From Pseudopedobacter sp038237895 (GTDB lineage: Bacteria; Bacteroidota; Bacteroidia; Sphingobacteriales; Sphingobacteriaceae), in contig JBBRYE010000019.1 of NCBI GenBank assembly GCA_038237895.1, forward strand, positions 1 to 35,914: 35,914 nucleotides of DNA, given 5' to 3'. The notes beneath the pieces are model-generated. The model was given only the letters and a program-made list of their open reading frames with translations. It had not been told where the DNA came from and did not search any database. A program made the position numbers and the translations under genes. Positions 1-8,259 of this stretch are shown here, one piece after another (the stretch's first letter is position 1; each line of letters opens with the position of its first letter).

Positions 1-2
1 AA

Positions 3-437
3 CCCGTAATTGGTAGCTTATTAGGAGGAAAAGATAGTAGAGCCTATCGGATAAATATTTCATCTATGTTTAAACTTACTCATTCTATAACGCCAATACA
101 CCAATTACCAGATAGTATTATGATTGGTTGGATTGGACACGAGTTAGGGCATATAATGGATTATGAACATAAAAGCACTTTTGGTATGATTATTTTTGGT
201 TTAGGCTATTTGTTTTCTGAAAAAAGTTTAAAAAAAGCTGAGGTTATTGCAGATACTTTTGCTGTAAATCATGGTTTAGGAGCTTACATTTTAAATACTA
301 AAAGATTTATTTTAGATAATTCTGACTTACCAGAAGTTTATAAAAAACGAATTGCCAGATTATATCTTTCTCCTGATGATATTGTTGAGCAAATAAAAAA
401 ATTAGAGGAAGCAGAGATTAAAAGCAAAATTAAATAG
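3..437 (+). CDS. HExxH metalloprotease-like protein, 5' end outside window
   Basis: The reading frame is open from base 3 with no stop before the first ATG at 66, so the gene almost certainly begins upstream of the window and only its C-terminal 144 residues are visible. The visible part contains GWIGHELGHIMDY, an HExxH zinc-binding motif with a following Asp/Tyr, and later AEVIADTFAV, where the Glu/Asp could supply the third metal ligand, as in many small gluzincin-like peptidases. A hydrophobic stretch (GMIIFGLGYLF) lies between the two. The end is charged and lysine-rich. It resembles uncharacterised Bacteroidota proteins with a minimal metalloprotease core. Peptidase activity and substrate are inference; the motif itself is clear. 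Confidence 0.75.
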   Translation, partial: PVIGSLLGGKDSRAYRINISSMFKLTHSITPIHQLPDSIMIGWIGHELGHIMDYEHKSTFGMIIFGLGYLFSEKSLKKAEVIADTFAVNHGLGAYILNTKRFILDNSDLPEVYKKRIARLYLSPDDIVEQIKKLEEAEIKSKIK

Positions 438-449
438 CTTAGGTAATAC

Positions 450-1991
450 TTACTTAATTGTAGTATTTTTTAAAAATTCTTGAAATTCTAAAAATTCTTC
501 CTCTTTTAATACTCTGGGTATTTTTGCTTGTCCACCAAGATTCTTTTTTTCCTGGCTCCAATTATAAAATTTCTCCACTTCAAATAATTCAGCCTTCACA
601 CCCTTTAATGCTTTGGTGCGGGCTACAGCATAATTTTTATTGTTGATGTTTAAGATTGCATCTAATTCGGCTGCTAGCTTTTCTTTATCTATTTGGTCAA
701 AATCGCCATCTATACCCAATAACCATTTATGTATATATTCATCATTTTGGTTGCGAATTGCAGAAACAACAAATTCTTTTACATAAAAATCCTTGTAATT
801 TTTACTTAAATGCTCTAAAGCACTATTCATTTGAAGAACCGATAACTGCGAACCCACAACGTTTAGGTAATGTTTGGTACGGCCCGTAATTTTTATTTCT
901 GATAGCTCTTTGTTTGTAATCATTACAGTATCGCCAATCATGTAGCGCCAAGCACCTGCAACGGTAGAAATTAATAAAACATATTCTATATTTTTTTCGG
1001 TATCGGCCAAGGCTAAAACCTTAGAATTTTGTTTTACAGCTCCTTTATCATCTATATTTTCATCTTCAAATGGCACAAATTCAAAGAATATCCCATTATT
1101 AATACTTAATGCCATAGATGAAACATCAGGGCGACGTTGCATAGCCAAAAAACCTTCCGAAGCTAAATAAGTGTCAATATAAATTATAGGATGTGCCAAT
1201 AGTTTTTCAAAACTTTTGCGGTAAGGTTCAAAAGCCACTCCACCAGACGTATATACTTGAAGGTTAGGCCAAATTTCATGAATATTTTTTAGGTTGTGAT
1301 GCTTTATTATTGCTTCTAACATTAATTGGACCCAACTTGGGATACCAGAAAGACTTCCAATATCCCATTTTGGAGCTTCTTCTACAATTCTCGCTAATTT
1401 TTGATCCCAATTTTTAATAGCTGCAATTTCTTCACCAGGCTTATAAAATCCTTTAAACCATGTAGGGATATTGCTTGCAGAAATTCCAGATATTTCTCCT
1501 TCTAAATGATCTTCCTTATTGATTAAGTCTGTACTACTTCCCAACATTAAAATTTGCTTTTCAAAAAAATCTCCAGGTAAATCAAAGTTTTTAAGACTCA
1601 TGATTTGTTGTATTCCAGATTTTCTGATAGAGTCCAGCATATCATCCGTAACAGGGATACTTTTACTATTACTTGTAGTTCCACTGCTTAGTGCAAAATA
1701 ATTTTGCCCTCCAGGCCAAGTTACATTTTGATGTCCTTCTAAAAGATAATGCCACCAATCTTCATTCATTTTATCATAATCATGAATTGGAACAATCTCT
1801 TGAAACTTTTGAATAGGATTTTCTGATTTTAAAATTTCTGTAAAATTATATTTTTTACCAAATGCTGTATATTTTGCTTTTTCTATAAGATTTAATAATA
1901 CTTCTTTTTGAGCTATAGTAGGGTTCGGTTCTCCAGTAATAAATCCCGTTACGCTTATTGCCTTTTTAATCAATTCACCAATCACTGTCAT
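450..1991 (-). CDS. GH3-family acyl-adenylating protein
   Basis: This 513-residue protein looks like a complete member of the GH3 superfamily, named after plant auxin-responsive acyl acid-amido synthetases. Residues 101-107 (LSSGTTS) form the ATP/AMP-binding loop. YIDTYLASEG near residue 275 and WRYMIGDTVMI near 350 match the second and third adenylate-forming motifs. Plant relatives adenylate a carboxylate (jasmonate, IAA) and join it to an amino acid; the bacterial substrates are mostly unknown. There is no signal peptide, so it is cytoplasmic. It is the last gene before the convergent metalloprotease-like gene, with only 12 bases between the two stops. It is separated from the upstream lipoprotein pair by a terminator and so is probably transcribed alone. 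The family call is strong; the substrate is unknown. Confidence 0.85.
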   Translation of the reverse strand: MTVIGELIKKAISVTGFITGEPNPTIAQKEVLLNLIEKAKYTAFGKKYNFTEILKSENPIQKFQEIVPIHDYDKMNEDWWHYLLEGHQNVTWPGGQNYFALSSGTTSNSKSIPVTDDMLDSIRKSGIQQIMSLKNFDLPGDFFEKQILMLGSSTDLINKEDHLEGEISGISASNIPTWFKGFYKPGEEIAAIKNWDQKLARIVEEAPKWDIGSLSGIPSWVQLMLEAIIKHHNLKNIHEIWPNLQVYTSGGVAFEPYRKSFEKLLAHPIIYIDTYLASEGFLAMQRRPDVSSMALSINNGIFFEFVPFEDENIDDKGAVKQNSKVLALADTEKNIEYVLLISTVAGAWRYMIGDTVMITNKELSEIKITGRTKHYLNVVGSQLSVLQMNSALEHLSKNYKDFYVKEFVVSAIRNQNDEYIHKWLLGIDGDFDQIDKEKLAAELDAILNINNKNYAVARTKALKGVKAELFEVEKFYNWSQEKKNLGGQAKIPRVLKEEEFLEFQEFLKNTTIK

Positions 1992-2022
1992 TCTAAATAT
2001 TTAATGTTTATGAAAGTTTTTA

Positions 2023-2055
2023 AGCAAAAAAAGAACCCTTATTGCTAAGAGTTCT
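2023..2055 (-). terminator. Rho-independent terminator after lipoprotein pair
   Basis: A 10-bp stem (2032-2041 with 2046-2055) has a 4-base loop and is followed, on the minus strand, by a run of T (A-run at 2025-2032). The only non-Watson-Crick position is C37/A50 on the plus strand. In minus-strand RNA this becomes a G-U wobble, so the structure fits termination of the leftward lipoprotein transcript. Confidence 0.75.
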
Positions 2056-2072
2056 AATTTTTATGTTTTAAA

Positions 2073-2621
2073 CTAATAATTGGGTTTCACTTTTGTACCA
2101 TCATCGGTAACTTTAACTTTACCAGTTTCATCTTTTACTTTCATTTTATCATCTTCAATTTTAGTTTTATCATCTCCAATTTTAGATTTATAACTGTTTG
2201 CATCCATTTTAACTTTTGAAGTATCGGTCTTAATCTTGATTTTATCGCCATCAATTTTAATCTTCATATCATCTAGTTTGTATTTTCCGTCACCTAAGTT
2301 TACTAGCATATTGTTTACTTTCATGCCATTTTGATATAAAGTATCTAAGGTAATAGGATCAAAATAAAATTGTACTGGAAGTTGAGTTTTAGTATCAACT
2401 GCTATCCCTGTAGTTGGGTCGCTAATAATTTCAACCTCTTCACCTGTAGAAAGATTTTTATACTTTCCAGGTTTTACAACGGGCTTTTCTGTGGAAACTA
2501 CCATAGTTTCATCCATATTATTCATAGAGACACTATCAGTATTAGAAGTATCTTTTTTGTTGTTATTGCATGCTGATAAAATAGATGCGGCTGCAATTAA
2601 GCTTAAAATTGTCTTTTTCAT
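2073..2621 (-). CDS. Lipoprotein with lysine-ladder C-terminal repeats (paralogue 1)
   Basis: This 182-residue protein starts with a lipoprotein signal (MKKTILSLIAAASILSAC, Cys18 in an LSAC lipobox). A low-complexity Asn/Thr/Ser linker follows. Next is a roughly 60-residue core (YKNLSTGEEVEIISDPTTG to LDTLYQNG) shared with the protein encoded upstream at 2628-3065. From about residue 117 the sequence becomes an alternating pattern of DxKIKxD-like units: every second residue is Lys, the positions between are Ile/Val, and turns are Asp/Gly-rich. This suggests stacked beta-strands. It lies 6 bases after the paralogue, in one operon closed by the hairpin at 2032-2055. I recognise no named family; the role is unknown, and location as an envelope lipoprotein is inferred. 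Confidence 0.75.
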   Translation of the reverse strand: MKKTILSLIAAASILSACNNNKKDTSNTDSVSMNNMDETMVVSTEKPVVKPGKYKNLSTGEEVEIISDPTTGIAVDTKTQLPVQFYFDPITLDTLYQNGMKVNNMLVNLGDGKYKLDDMKIKIDGDKIKIKTDTSKVKMDANSYKSKIGDDKTKIEDDKMKVKDETGKVKVTDDGTKVKPNY

Positions 2622-2627
2622 ATTGTT

Positions 2628-3065
2628 TTAGTTTTTATGTTTGATTTCAACTTTTCCGTCCTCTATTTTAATTTTTTTATCGTCCGTTTTTATTTTATAA
2701 TCTCCGTTTTTACCTTGTTTTATTTTAACACCATCCTCAGATTTCATCTCATCAATTTGTTGTTCTAAATTGCTTTTAGATTTTACCATTTCATATTTCC
2801 CCTCTGCATCTTTAACAATTTTGTTATTAACAACATCGCCAGTTGTACCATTTATAGTATCCTTAGTGTCTAAATCTACATAAAACATCACTGGTTTTTG
2901 GCTAACACTATCTATTGCCATACCTGTTTGTGGTTCTTTTATAATATAAATTTTTTCTCCTGTTGCCAAGTCTTCATATTTAGCTTTATTGCTATTACAA
3001 GCGGCTAAGACAACAATTGGGCTAATTACTAATGCAACTTTAATTGCTTTTTTTAAATTTTTCAT
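2628..3065 (-). CDS. Lipoprotein with lysine-ladder C-terminal repeats (paralogue 2)
   Basis: The 145-residue product has a lipoprotein signal ending VVLAAC (Cys23). It then has a core (YEDLATGEKIYIIKEPQTG, then DSVSQKPVMFYVDLDTKDT) that aligns with the following gene's core: tyrosine, ATGE/STGE, a proline-threonine-glycine turn and F/Y-x-D strands. Its tail repeats the DxKIKxED motif about three times, fewer than paralogue 1. The pair therefore looks like a tandem duplication with later growth or loss of tail units. The start ATG follows directly after the signal-coding frame, with no good alternative. It is the first gene of the operon and is preceded by a 327-bp gene-free region. Function unknown. 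Confidence 0.75.
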   Translation of the reverse strand: MKNLKKAIKVALVISPIVVLAACNSNKAKYEDLATGEKIYIIKEPQTGMAIDSVSQKPVMFYVDLDTKDTINGTTGDVVNNKIVKDAEGKYEMVKSKSNLEQQIDEMKSEDGVKIKQGKNGDYKIKTDDKKIKIEDGKVEIKHKN

Positions 3066-3392
3066 GTTTTTTCAAATTTGTTTGACAGTCAGTAGTTTGC
3101 AATTATCTTACCAAATTTTATAACGCGTCTTTTTAAACAACTAATTAACTTTGAGATACACAGATTTAAAGGAGGAAAAAAATTTTGAAACCAATAGAGC
3201 TAAAAGATAATAATCCTAAGAAGGGAATATTTTGCTAATCGGATATAATAAAAACTTTAATAATCTAAGGTTGGTAATCAAAAATTCTATTCAGCCAATA
3301 GGGAAATCTTGATAATAACTAAAATTCTGATAATCAGGATTGAGATAATAATTTATCATCTAAATCAAGATTCAAAAAATTATTAAATTATA
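3066..3392. other. Gene-free AT-rich region
   Basis: No convincing gene. It should hold the end of the porin transcript and the promoter of the lipoprotein pair, both leftward. Two 9-base arms (AATCTTGAT near 3304 and ATCAAGATT near 3362) are inverted about 50 bases apart, without a T-run. No TAnnTTTG promoter could be placed confidently. A 17-codon ORF at 3185-3238 on the plus strand follows an AAAGGAGG sequence but is too short to call. Confidence 0.6.
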
Positions 3393-5450
3393 TCAATCAT
3401 AAAATTTCCAACTCACCCCAAATTTCGCCAAAGAATATGGCATAGGGTAACGGTTTATTGTATAATAACCATTGCTAAATAAACCTTTATTTAAATAATC
3501 ATAACGTAGAAAAAGATTGGCTCTTTTCCAGTTGGTTCTTATCCAAACATCAGCGATAGGGTAGGTGTCAAATTGTACATTACCACCATTATAAAAAACA
3601 CCAATTGATGGGGCATATTTGGGTGATGTATATTTGCTGAAATATTTAACGTCTATCCCAATATCAGTTTTTAAAACTTTAAAGAAATTTTGAGAAAAAT
3701 ATAAGCTATTGAAGGTGTAAATATCTGGTGTTCTTAAGATATTTTCATTATCTGTTTTTTGGTATATTAAATAATTCTCAAAAGTGAATTTGCCAAATTT
3801 GAAATCTTTTCTTAAACTCAACTTCAATAAATTGATTGCTGCCCCATATTGGACTGGCGAGGCATCTCCATTGGTACCTTGTTCAAAATACAAATGATTA
3901 TTTACTAAGAAATACTCGGCTTTGGCTTTAAAATAATATTTAGGAATTATATAAGAAAAACCTAAATGTTGTGTGGTAGTCTTTTTAAAACTTAAATTCC
4001 ATTGATAATGATTTGTAACTTGCCTTTCATAAATTAAAGCAGGGCTTTGATTCTGAGAATATCCTTCAAATATTACGCTCCCAATTTTATTGCCTAATTT
4101 AATCTCAGATTGTGCTTCGTAAAGAAAATCTCCAAAATCACGACCTTGGATAATTTGAGAAAGTTTAACATTTAGGTTTGCTTTATCATTAAAGCCATAA
4201 TTTGCGTTACCTTTTAAGGTAATATCTTGGAAATTTGTCTTGTATGTAAATTGCTCGTAATTATAAAAATCATGTTGAATGCCAACTTCTACTTTTAACT
4301 CGTTCCTTAAAAAGGAAACGCTTTTCCCTCTTAAATAAAAACTATAGTTAAACTCGTTTTTTAAATGATTTACATTGGTACTGTCGCCAGTTTTAGAAGA
4401 ATCTTGATAGATGTAATAATTTTTTAGTAAGCCACTATTATCAAAACCATCATTGATAAAATAGAATTTTTGTGTTTGATATTGTAGGGTATAACTTGCT
4501 CTTTGCGTAGGCAATACATTACTAGTGCTATCTATAGTTTTTTGTTTTCCGATGTTATAAAATTGTTTTAAATAGATAGAGTTATTATGCCAATTGTGTT
4601 TAGCAGTGCTTAATCTCGATTCTTCAAATTCTGGAGCAACGTTAGTTGGCTTTGTAAAAATGGAATCGTTTAAAATTGATCCATTTTCATACCCTTTAAG
4701 ATTATTAAAAATGGCGTTTGCAATTAAAGTGTATCTTTTATTTGGTGATTCATACCATGTCCATAAAGCGGCATTTAAATGATTAACCACCACTCTATCA
4801 GCTTGTCTTGCTGGCGCACCATAATAAGAACGAGAACCTTTTTTTGCAAAACTAGCTCCAATATTCCAATTTGGTTTAATGTTTTGTGAATGTGTAGCAG
4901 AAAACATTTGTTCACTTAACCTTCCAAAGGCTGGGGTTTCATAATATAAATCTGAATAGGGGCTTCTGGCTTTATAATACTTTATATCCTCCGGATTTAT
5001 TAAATATCTATCATAATAATGATAGCCAACATCAAAGCCAATTGTTTTTGCAGGCTCAAATAGCATATCGCGATAAGAAAGCCCATTTAAACCTAAATTC
5101 ATGGTAGGATGTTCTGGCTCATCAAGGATACGATACCTATGAAAATTTCTGACAGTGGTATCAATTGGAAATAACCTGGTACTGTCTTTAAGATATTCTT
5201 CTTTGGTATATTTTATATAAGTTGCGTTGTAGATGATAGAATCTTTTTTCTTATCTAATTTTTCTCTTAAAGAATCAATATTTTCTTCTTTATCTCCATC
5301 GTTTTGAGGAGGAACTTGATTTCTAGGATCGGTTGGTTGGTTTTGTGGACTACCTGGCACTGGTAAAGGCCGGCCTCTTTGCGGTATAAATTGTGCAAAA
5401 CAAAAAGATGCCGAAATCAATAAAAAAAATATTAAAAAAAGCTTCTTCAA
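3393..5450 (-). CDS. Putative outer-membrane porin (Porin_10-like)
   Basis: This 685-residue protein has a classical signal peptide (MKKLFLIFFLLISASFCFAQ). A Pro/Gln/Asn-rich low-complexity segment follows (about 22-50), then a charged stretch. The long remainder consists of alternating aromatic/polar strands typical of a Bacteroidota beta-barrel and ends in SWKFYD, with an aromatic near the C-terminus as in barrel proteins. The order of features (DSTRLFPIDTT, NLGLNGLSYRDMLFEP, GFDVGYHYYDRYL) matches the family annotated as putative porin (Pfam Porin_10). It sits 2 bases after the nucleoside phosphorylase stop, as third gene of the lpxK operon. Substrate unknown; the coupling to a nucleoside enzyme only hints at one. 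Confidence 0.85.
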   Translation of the reverse strand: MKKLFLIFFLLISASFCFAQFIPQRGRPLPVPGSPQNQPTDPRNQVPPQNDGDKEENIDSLREKLDKKKDSIIYNATYIKYTKEEYLKDSTRLFPIDTTVRNFHRYRILDEPEHPTMNLGLNGLSYRDMLFEPAKTIGFDVGYHYYDRYLINPEDIKYYKARSPYSDLYYETPAFGRLSEQMFSATHSQNIKPNWNIGASFAKKGSRSYYGAPARQADRVVVNHLNAALWTWYESPNKRYTLIANAIFNNLKGYENGSILNDSIFTKPTNVAPEFEESRLSTAKHNWHNNSIYLKQFYNIGKQKTIDSTSNVLPTQRASYTLQYQTQKFYFINDGFDNSGLLKNYYIYQDSSKTGDSTNVNHLKNEFNYSFYLRGKSVSFLRNELKVEVGIQHDFYNYEQFTYKTNFQDITLKGNANYGFNDKANLNVKLSQIIQGRDFGDFLYEAQSEIKLGNKIGSVIFEGYSQNQSPALIYERQVTNHYQWNLSFKKTTTQHLGFSYIIPKYYFKAKAEYFLVNNHLYFEQGTNGDASPVQYGAAINLLKLSLRKDFKFGKFTFENYLIYQKTDNENILRTPDIYTFNSLYFSQNFFKVLKTDIGIDVKYFSKYTSPKYAPSIGVFYNGGNVQFDTYPIADVWIRTNWKRANLFLRYDYLNKGLFSNGYYTINRYPMPYSLAKFGVSWKFYD

Positions 5451-5452
5451 GA

Positions 5453-6268
5453 TTATAGTTGTAAAATCAATTCTTTGATTATTGATGTAAGTTGAGGTTC
5501 TGCTTCACTTGCTATCTTAATAATTTCTTCTACAGAAACTGGTTGTAAATTTTCAGAGAAACCTTCGTCTGTTAAAACAGATATAGCACAAACAGGTATA
5601 CCCATGTGGTTAGCCACAATAACTTCTGGTACAGTACTCATTCCAACAGCATCGCCACCAATAATTCTCAAATATTTATATTCTGCTTTAGTTTCTAAAT
5701 TGGGGCCTGTTACAGAAACATAAACTCCTTTATGACAAGTGATATTTTTTTCTTTTGCAATTTTTAAGGCTCTTTCAATCATTTCCTTATTGTAAGGTTG
5801 ACTCATATCGGGAAACCGTGGACCTAATTCTTCAAAATTTCTTCCTATTAATGGGTTATCAGGTTGCAAGTTAATATGGTCTTCAATTACCATTAAATCT
5901 CCTTTTTTAAAATCAGGATTTAAAGAACCACTAGCATTAGATACAAAAATTTTTTGTATGCCCAGCATTTTCATCACCCTAACAGGGAAGGTAATCTGCT
6001 TCATGTTATAACCTTCATAATAATGCAATCTGCCTTGCATTGCAATTACTTTTTTACCAGATAGCGTTCCAAAAATTAATTTACCAGAATGAAATTCTAG
6101 TGTAGACATTGGGAAATTTGGAATATTAGAATACATTAATTGATGTTGTACTTCAATTTCCGAAACTAGGCCCCCAAGCCCAGTTCCTAAAATAATTCCT
6201 ATTTCTGGAGTAAAATCACCAACCTTTTGTTTAATGTAAGAGATGGTTTCAGATATATTACTTAGCAT
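5453..6268 (-). CDS. Purine nucleoside phosphorylase (PNP/MTAP family)
   Basis: The enzyme cleaves purine (deoxy)nucleosides with phosphate to the base and (deoxy)ribose-1-phosphate in the cytoplasm. The 271-residue length and motifs fit the trimeric PNP/MTAP family. GTGLGG (28-33) is the phosphate loop. HSGK (60-63), QGRLHYYEGY (79-88) and NASGSLNPDFKKGDLM (from 111) are all present. VTGPNLETKAEY carries the base-site Glu, MSTVPE the ribose contacts, and VLTDEG the Asp/Asn region. The start overlaps the lpxK stop by 11 bases and the stop lies 2 bases before the porin start, so translation is probably coupled. A PNP rather than a methylthioadenosine phosphorylase is favoured but not proven. 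Confidence 0.92.
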   Translation of the reverse strand: MLSNISETISYIKQKVGDFTPEIGIILGTGLGGLVSEIEVQHQLMYSNIPNFPMSTLEFHSGKLIFGTLSGKKVIAMQGRLHYYEGYNMKQITFPVRVMKMLGIQKIFVSNASGSLNPDFKKGDLMVIEDHINLQPDNPLIGRNFEELGPRFPDMSQPYNKEMIERALKIAKEKNITCHKGVYVSVTGPNLETKAEYKYLRIIGGDAVGMSTVPEVIVANHMGIPVCAISVLTDEGFSENLQPVSVEEIIKIASEAEPQLTSIIKELILQL

Positions 6269-7304
6269 AATTTTTTATCGTTTTGTTAAATTCTTCTTGT
6301 TGATTATTTATAAAATCAACTTTTATTGACCATTTATAAATAGGTAAATTTTTTAATAAGTTTTCCAATTGTTTGGTGCTTAAACGCACTGCATCTTTTT
6401 CTGTTGTAAGTATGATTTTTTTATTTGTTTTTAACTCATTAAAATCTGTTGCAAGTTTAAGCATATTTTTTTTTGTAAAAACATGATGATCTGCATAAGC
6501 ATGGTGAATTATTTTAGTTGTATATTTTTGTATTTCTTTAATTAAAGGTTCTGGTTTGGCAATACCTGTCAATAATAAAACAGTTGTATTAGCTGTTAAT
6601 TGATTAATATTCAATATGTCAGAAGTTGCAATTCTTTGTAATTGTTGATCATAATCAATAAAAGAAAAATATAATTTTTGATGTTTAAAAGGCTTAATAA
6701 GCTCTTTTATTTTTTGCCTTTCGGCTGATGATAATTTTGGCGGACACTTTGTTACTATAAAAATATTAGCTCTTTTTCTCGCACTAAAACCCTCGCGATA
6801 ATTACCTGCGGGTAATAGCAATTTAGGTTTTTGAATTTGATGGTAATCGAATAAAAGAATACTTAAGCCAGGAGTAACTGCCCTGTGTTGATAAGCATCA
6901 TCCATCAAAATTAAATTGTTTATTTGTTTGATTTTATTGATACCAAAAACCCTATCCTCGCAAACAGCTACGTTAATATCGTTAAATTTTTTTACTATTT
7001 GCAAAGGTTCATCACCAGTTTCAATGGCATCATCATCGGGTTTAACCCATCTAAAACCTTTAGTACTACGTCCGTAACCTCTGCTTAAAGTGGATAAGTT
7101 AAAATCGTTTTTTAAAAGTAAAATCAGATATTCTACCATTGGCGTCTTCCCAGAACCGCCAACTTCTAAATTACCGACAGAAATTATTGGTATATCAAAA
7201 GAGGTGCTTTTAAAAATATTCCAATCATACAATTTATTTCTAAAAAAGATAATGATTCCGTAAAGGAGAGAAAAAGGATAAAGTAGTAATCTAAAAATTT
7301 TCAC
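6258..7304 (-). CDS. lpxK: Tetraacyldisaccharide 4'-kinase LpxK
   Basis: LpxK phosphorylates the 4' position of the tetraacyl-disaccharide-1-phosphate precursor to give lipid IVA at the inner face of the cytoplasmic membrane. The 348-residue protein has an N-terminal hydrophobic anchor (residues 5-22), a Walker A loop GNLEVGGSGKTP (44-55) and SRGYGR (74-79). It also has the family motif DDAYQHR (135-141; more often DDGxQHR) and TGIAKPEP. LTTEKDAVRL near residue 300 is also typical. It is the first gene of the operon with the nucleoside phosphorylase and porin. A promoter is visible 19 bases upstream. Length and motif order are normal for Bacteroidota LpxK. Confidence 0.95.
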   Translation of the reverse strand: MKIFRLLLYPFSLLYGIIIFFRNKLYDWNIFKSTSFDIPIISVGNLEVGGSGKTPMVEYLILLLKNDFNLSTLSRGYGRSTKGFRWVKPDDDAIETGDEPLQIVKKFNDINVAVCEDRVFGINKIKQINNLILMDDAYQHRAVTPGLSILLFDYHQIQKPKLLLPAGNYREGFSARKRANIFIVTKCPPKLSSAERQKIKELIKPFKHQKLYFSFIDYDQQLQRIATSDILNINQLTANTTVLLLTGIAKPEPLIKEIQKYTTKIIHHAYADHHVFTKKNMLKLATDFNELKTNKKIILTTEKDAVRLSTKQLENLLKNLPIYKWSIKVDFINNQQEEFNKTIKNYAK

Positions 7305-7322
7305 TTGCTACGGTTAATAAGG

Positions 7323-7351
7323 CAAAATTAAGAAATTAAAGATATTACAAT
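7323..7351 (-). promoter_or_regulatory. Bacteroidota-type promoter of lpxK operon
   Basis: Reading leftward, TAATTTTG (7330-7323) fits the -7 consensus TAnnTTTG. ATTG (7351-7348), 17 bases upstream, is close to the -33 TTTG. It lies just before the lpxK start in the divergent gap with the methyltransferase gene. Confidence 0.5.
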
Positions 7352-7420
7352 TTACTATCTAAAAGCTTTATAAAACAATTTCCTTTTTTTATTATTGATT
7401 TAATTAAGAATAAATTAACC

Positions 7421-8152
7421 ATGAAAAATTTTACACTATTAGCTTTGGGTTTATTAATATCCCAAATTGGTTGTACACAAACCAGTAAACAAAAAACTAA
7501 TGATGAAACCAATACTATTTACCAATATAAAACCGCCAGTAGAGACGGTATAGGTAAAGTTTATTTTGGAAGAGAAATTTCTTATGTGATGGATGCTTCT
7601 GGAGCACAATGGTTAGAAAGAAATAACCGAAACGAAGAAGAAAATACTACGCTAGCTATTGATAAATTGCCAATAAACAATAAAAGTGTAGTTGCAGATA
7701 TTGGTGCGGGTAGTGGTTATTATAGTTTTAAAATTGCTCAGAAGGTAAATGAGGGTAAAGTTTATGCAGTTGAAATTCAGGATGATTTTATCAAACTATT
7801 GAAAAAAAATCAACAAGAAAAAGGAATTAAGAATGTGGAGATTATTAAAGGAACCGAACAAGACCCAAATTTGCCAGAAAACTCTATAGACTTAGCCATT
7901 ATGGTTGATGTTTACCACGAATTGGCTTATCCTCAAGAAATGTTATCGGCTTTAGCCAAAGCTTTAAAACCCAATGGAAAAATTTTATTGTTAGAATATA
8001 GAGCAGAAGACCCAACCATTGCCATAAAAGAATTACATAAAATGAGCGTAAAACAGGTTAATAAAGAAATGGAAGCTAATGGTTTTAAACTTTATAAAAG
8101 AGAAGAATTTTTACCTATCCAACACTTTTTGGTTTTTGAGAAGATTAAATAA
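7421..8152 (+). CDS. Exported class I SAM-dependent methyltransferase
   Basis: The 243-residue protein combines an export signal (MKNFTLLALGLLISQIGC, possible lipidation at Cys18) with a Rossmann methyltransferase domain. Motif I is VVADIGAGSGYY (90-101). The acidic end of strand 2 is VYAVEIQ. The D in IDLAIMVDVYHELAYP and the post-motif segment ALKPNGKILLLEYR follow in normal order. Similar secreted or lipoprotein-type methyltransferases occur in Bacteroidota and Planctomycetes; their substrate is unknown. S-adenosylmethionine is not known to be abundant outside the cytoplasm, which makes the export signal puzzling. The lipobox is imperfect, with Gln at -3. It is transcribed divergently from lpxK and appears to be a single-gene unit. 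Confidence 0.85.
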   Translation: MKNFTLLALGLLISQIGCTQTSKQKTNDETNTIYQYKTASRDGIGKVYFGREISYVMDASGAQWLERNNRNEEENTTLAIDKLPINNKSVVADIGAGSGYYSFKIAQKVNEGKVYAVEIQDDFIKLLKKNQQEKGIKNVEIIKGTEQDPNLPENSIDLAIMVDVYHELAYPQEMLSALAKALKPNGKILLLEYRAEDPTIAIKELHKMSVKQVNKEMEANGFKLYKREEFLPIQHFLVFEKIK

Positions 8153-8199
8153 TAGAATTTTGTTAAATAATTTTACTAGAAAAAGGCTTTTGTTTAAAG

Positions 8200-8241
8200 A
8201 AATTAAATAGAATTTTAAATATTTAAAATTCTATTTAATTT
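8200..8241. terminator. 42-bp perfect AT-rich palindrome between convergent genes
   Basis: Bases 8200-8220 are the exact reverse complement of 8221-8241, with no spacer. The arm reads AAATTAAATAGAATTTTAAAT shortened by one base at the outer end. It sits between the convergent stops of the methyltransferase (8152) and nuclease (8260) genes, so a bidirectional transcription stop is the simplest role. It has almost no G or C and no distinct T-run, so it is not a canonical terminator. Confidence 0.5.
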
Positions 8242-8259
8242 ATGTCATTCATCTTTTGA

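Noticed and set aside
3185..3238. 17-codon ORF starting TTG after AAAGGAGG
   Set aside because: Very short, non-ATG start, no visible homologous pattern, and Shine-Dalgarno sequences carry little weight in this phylum; chance occurrence is likely.
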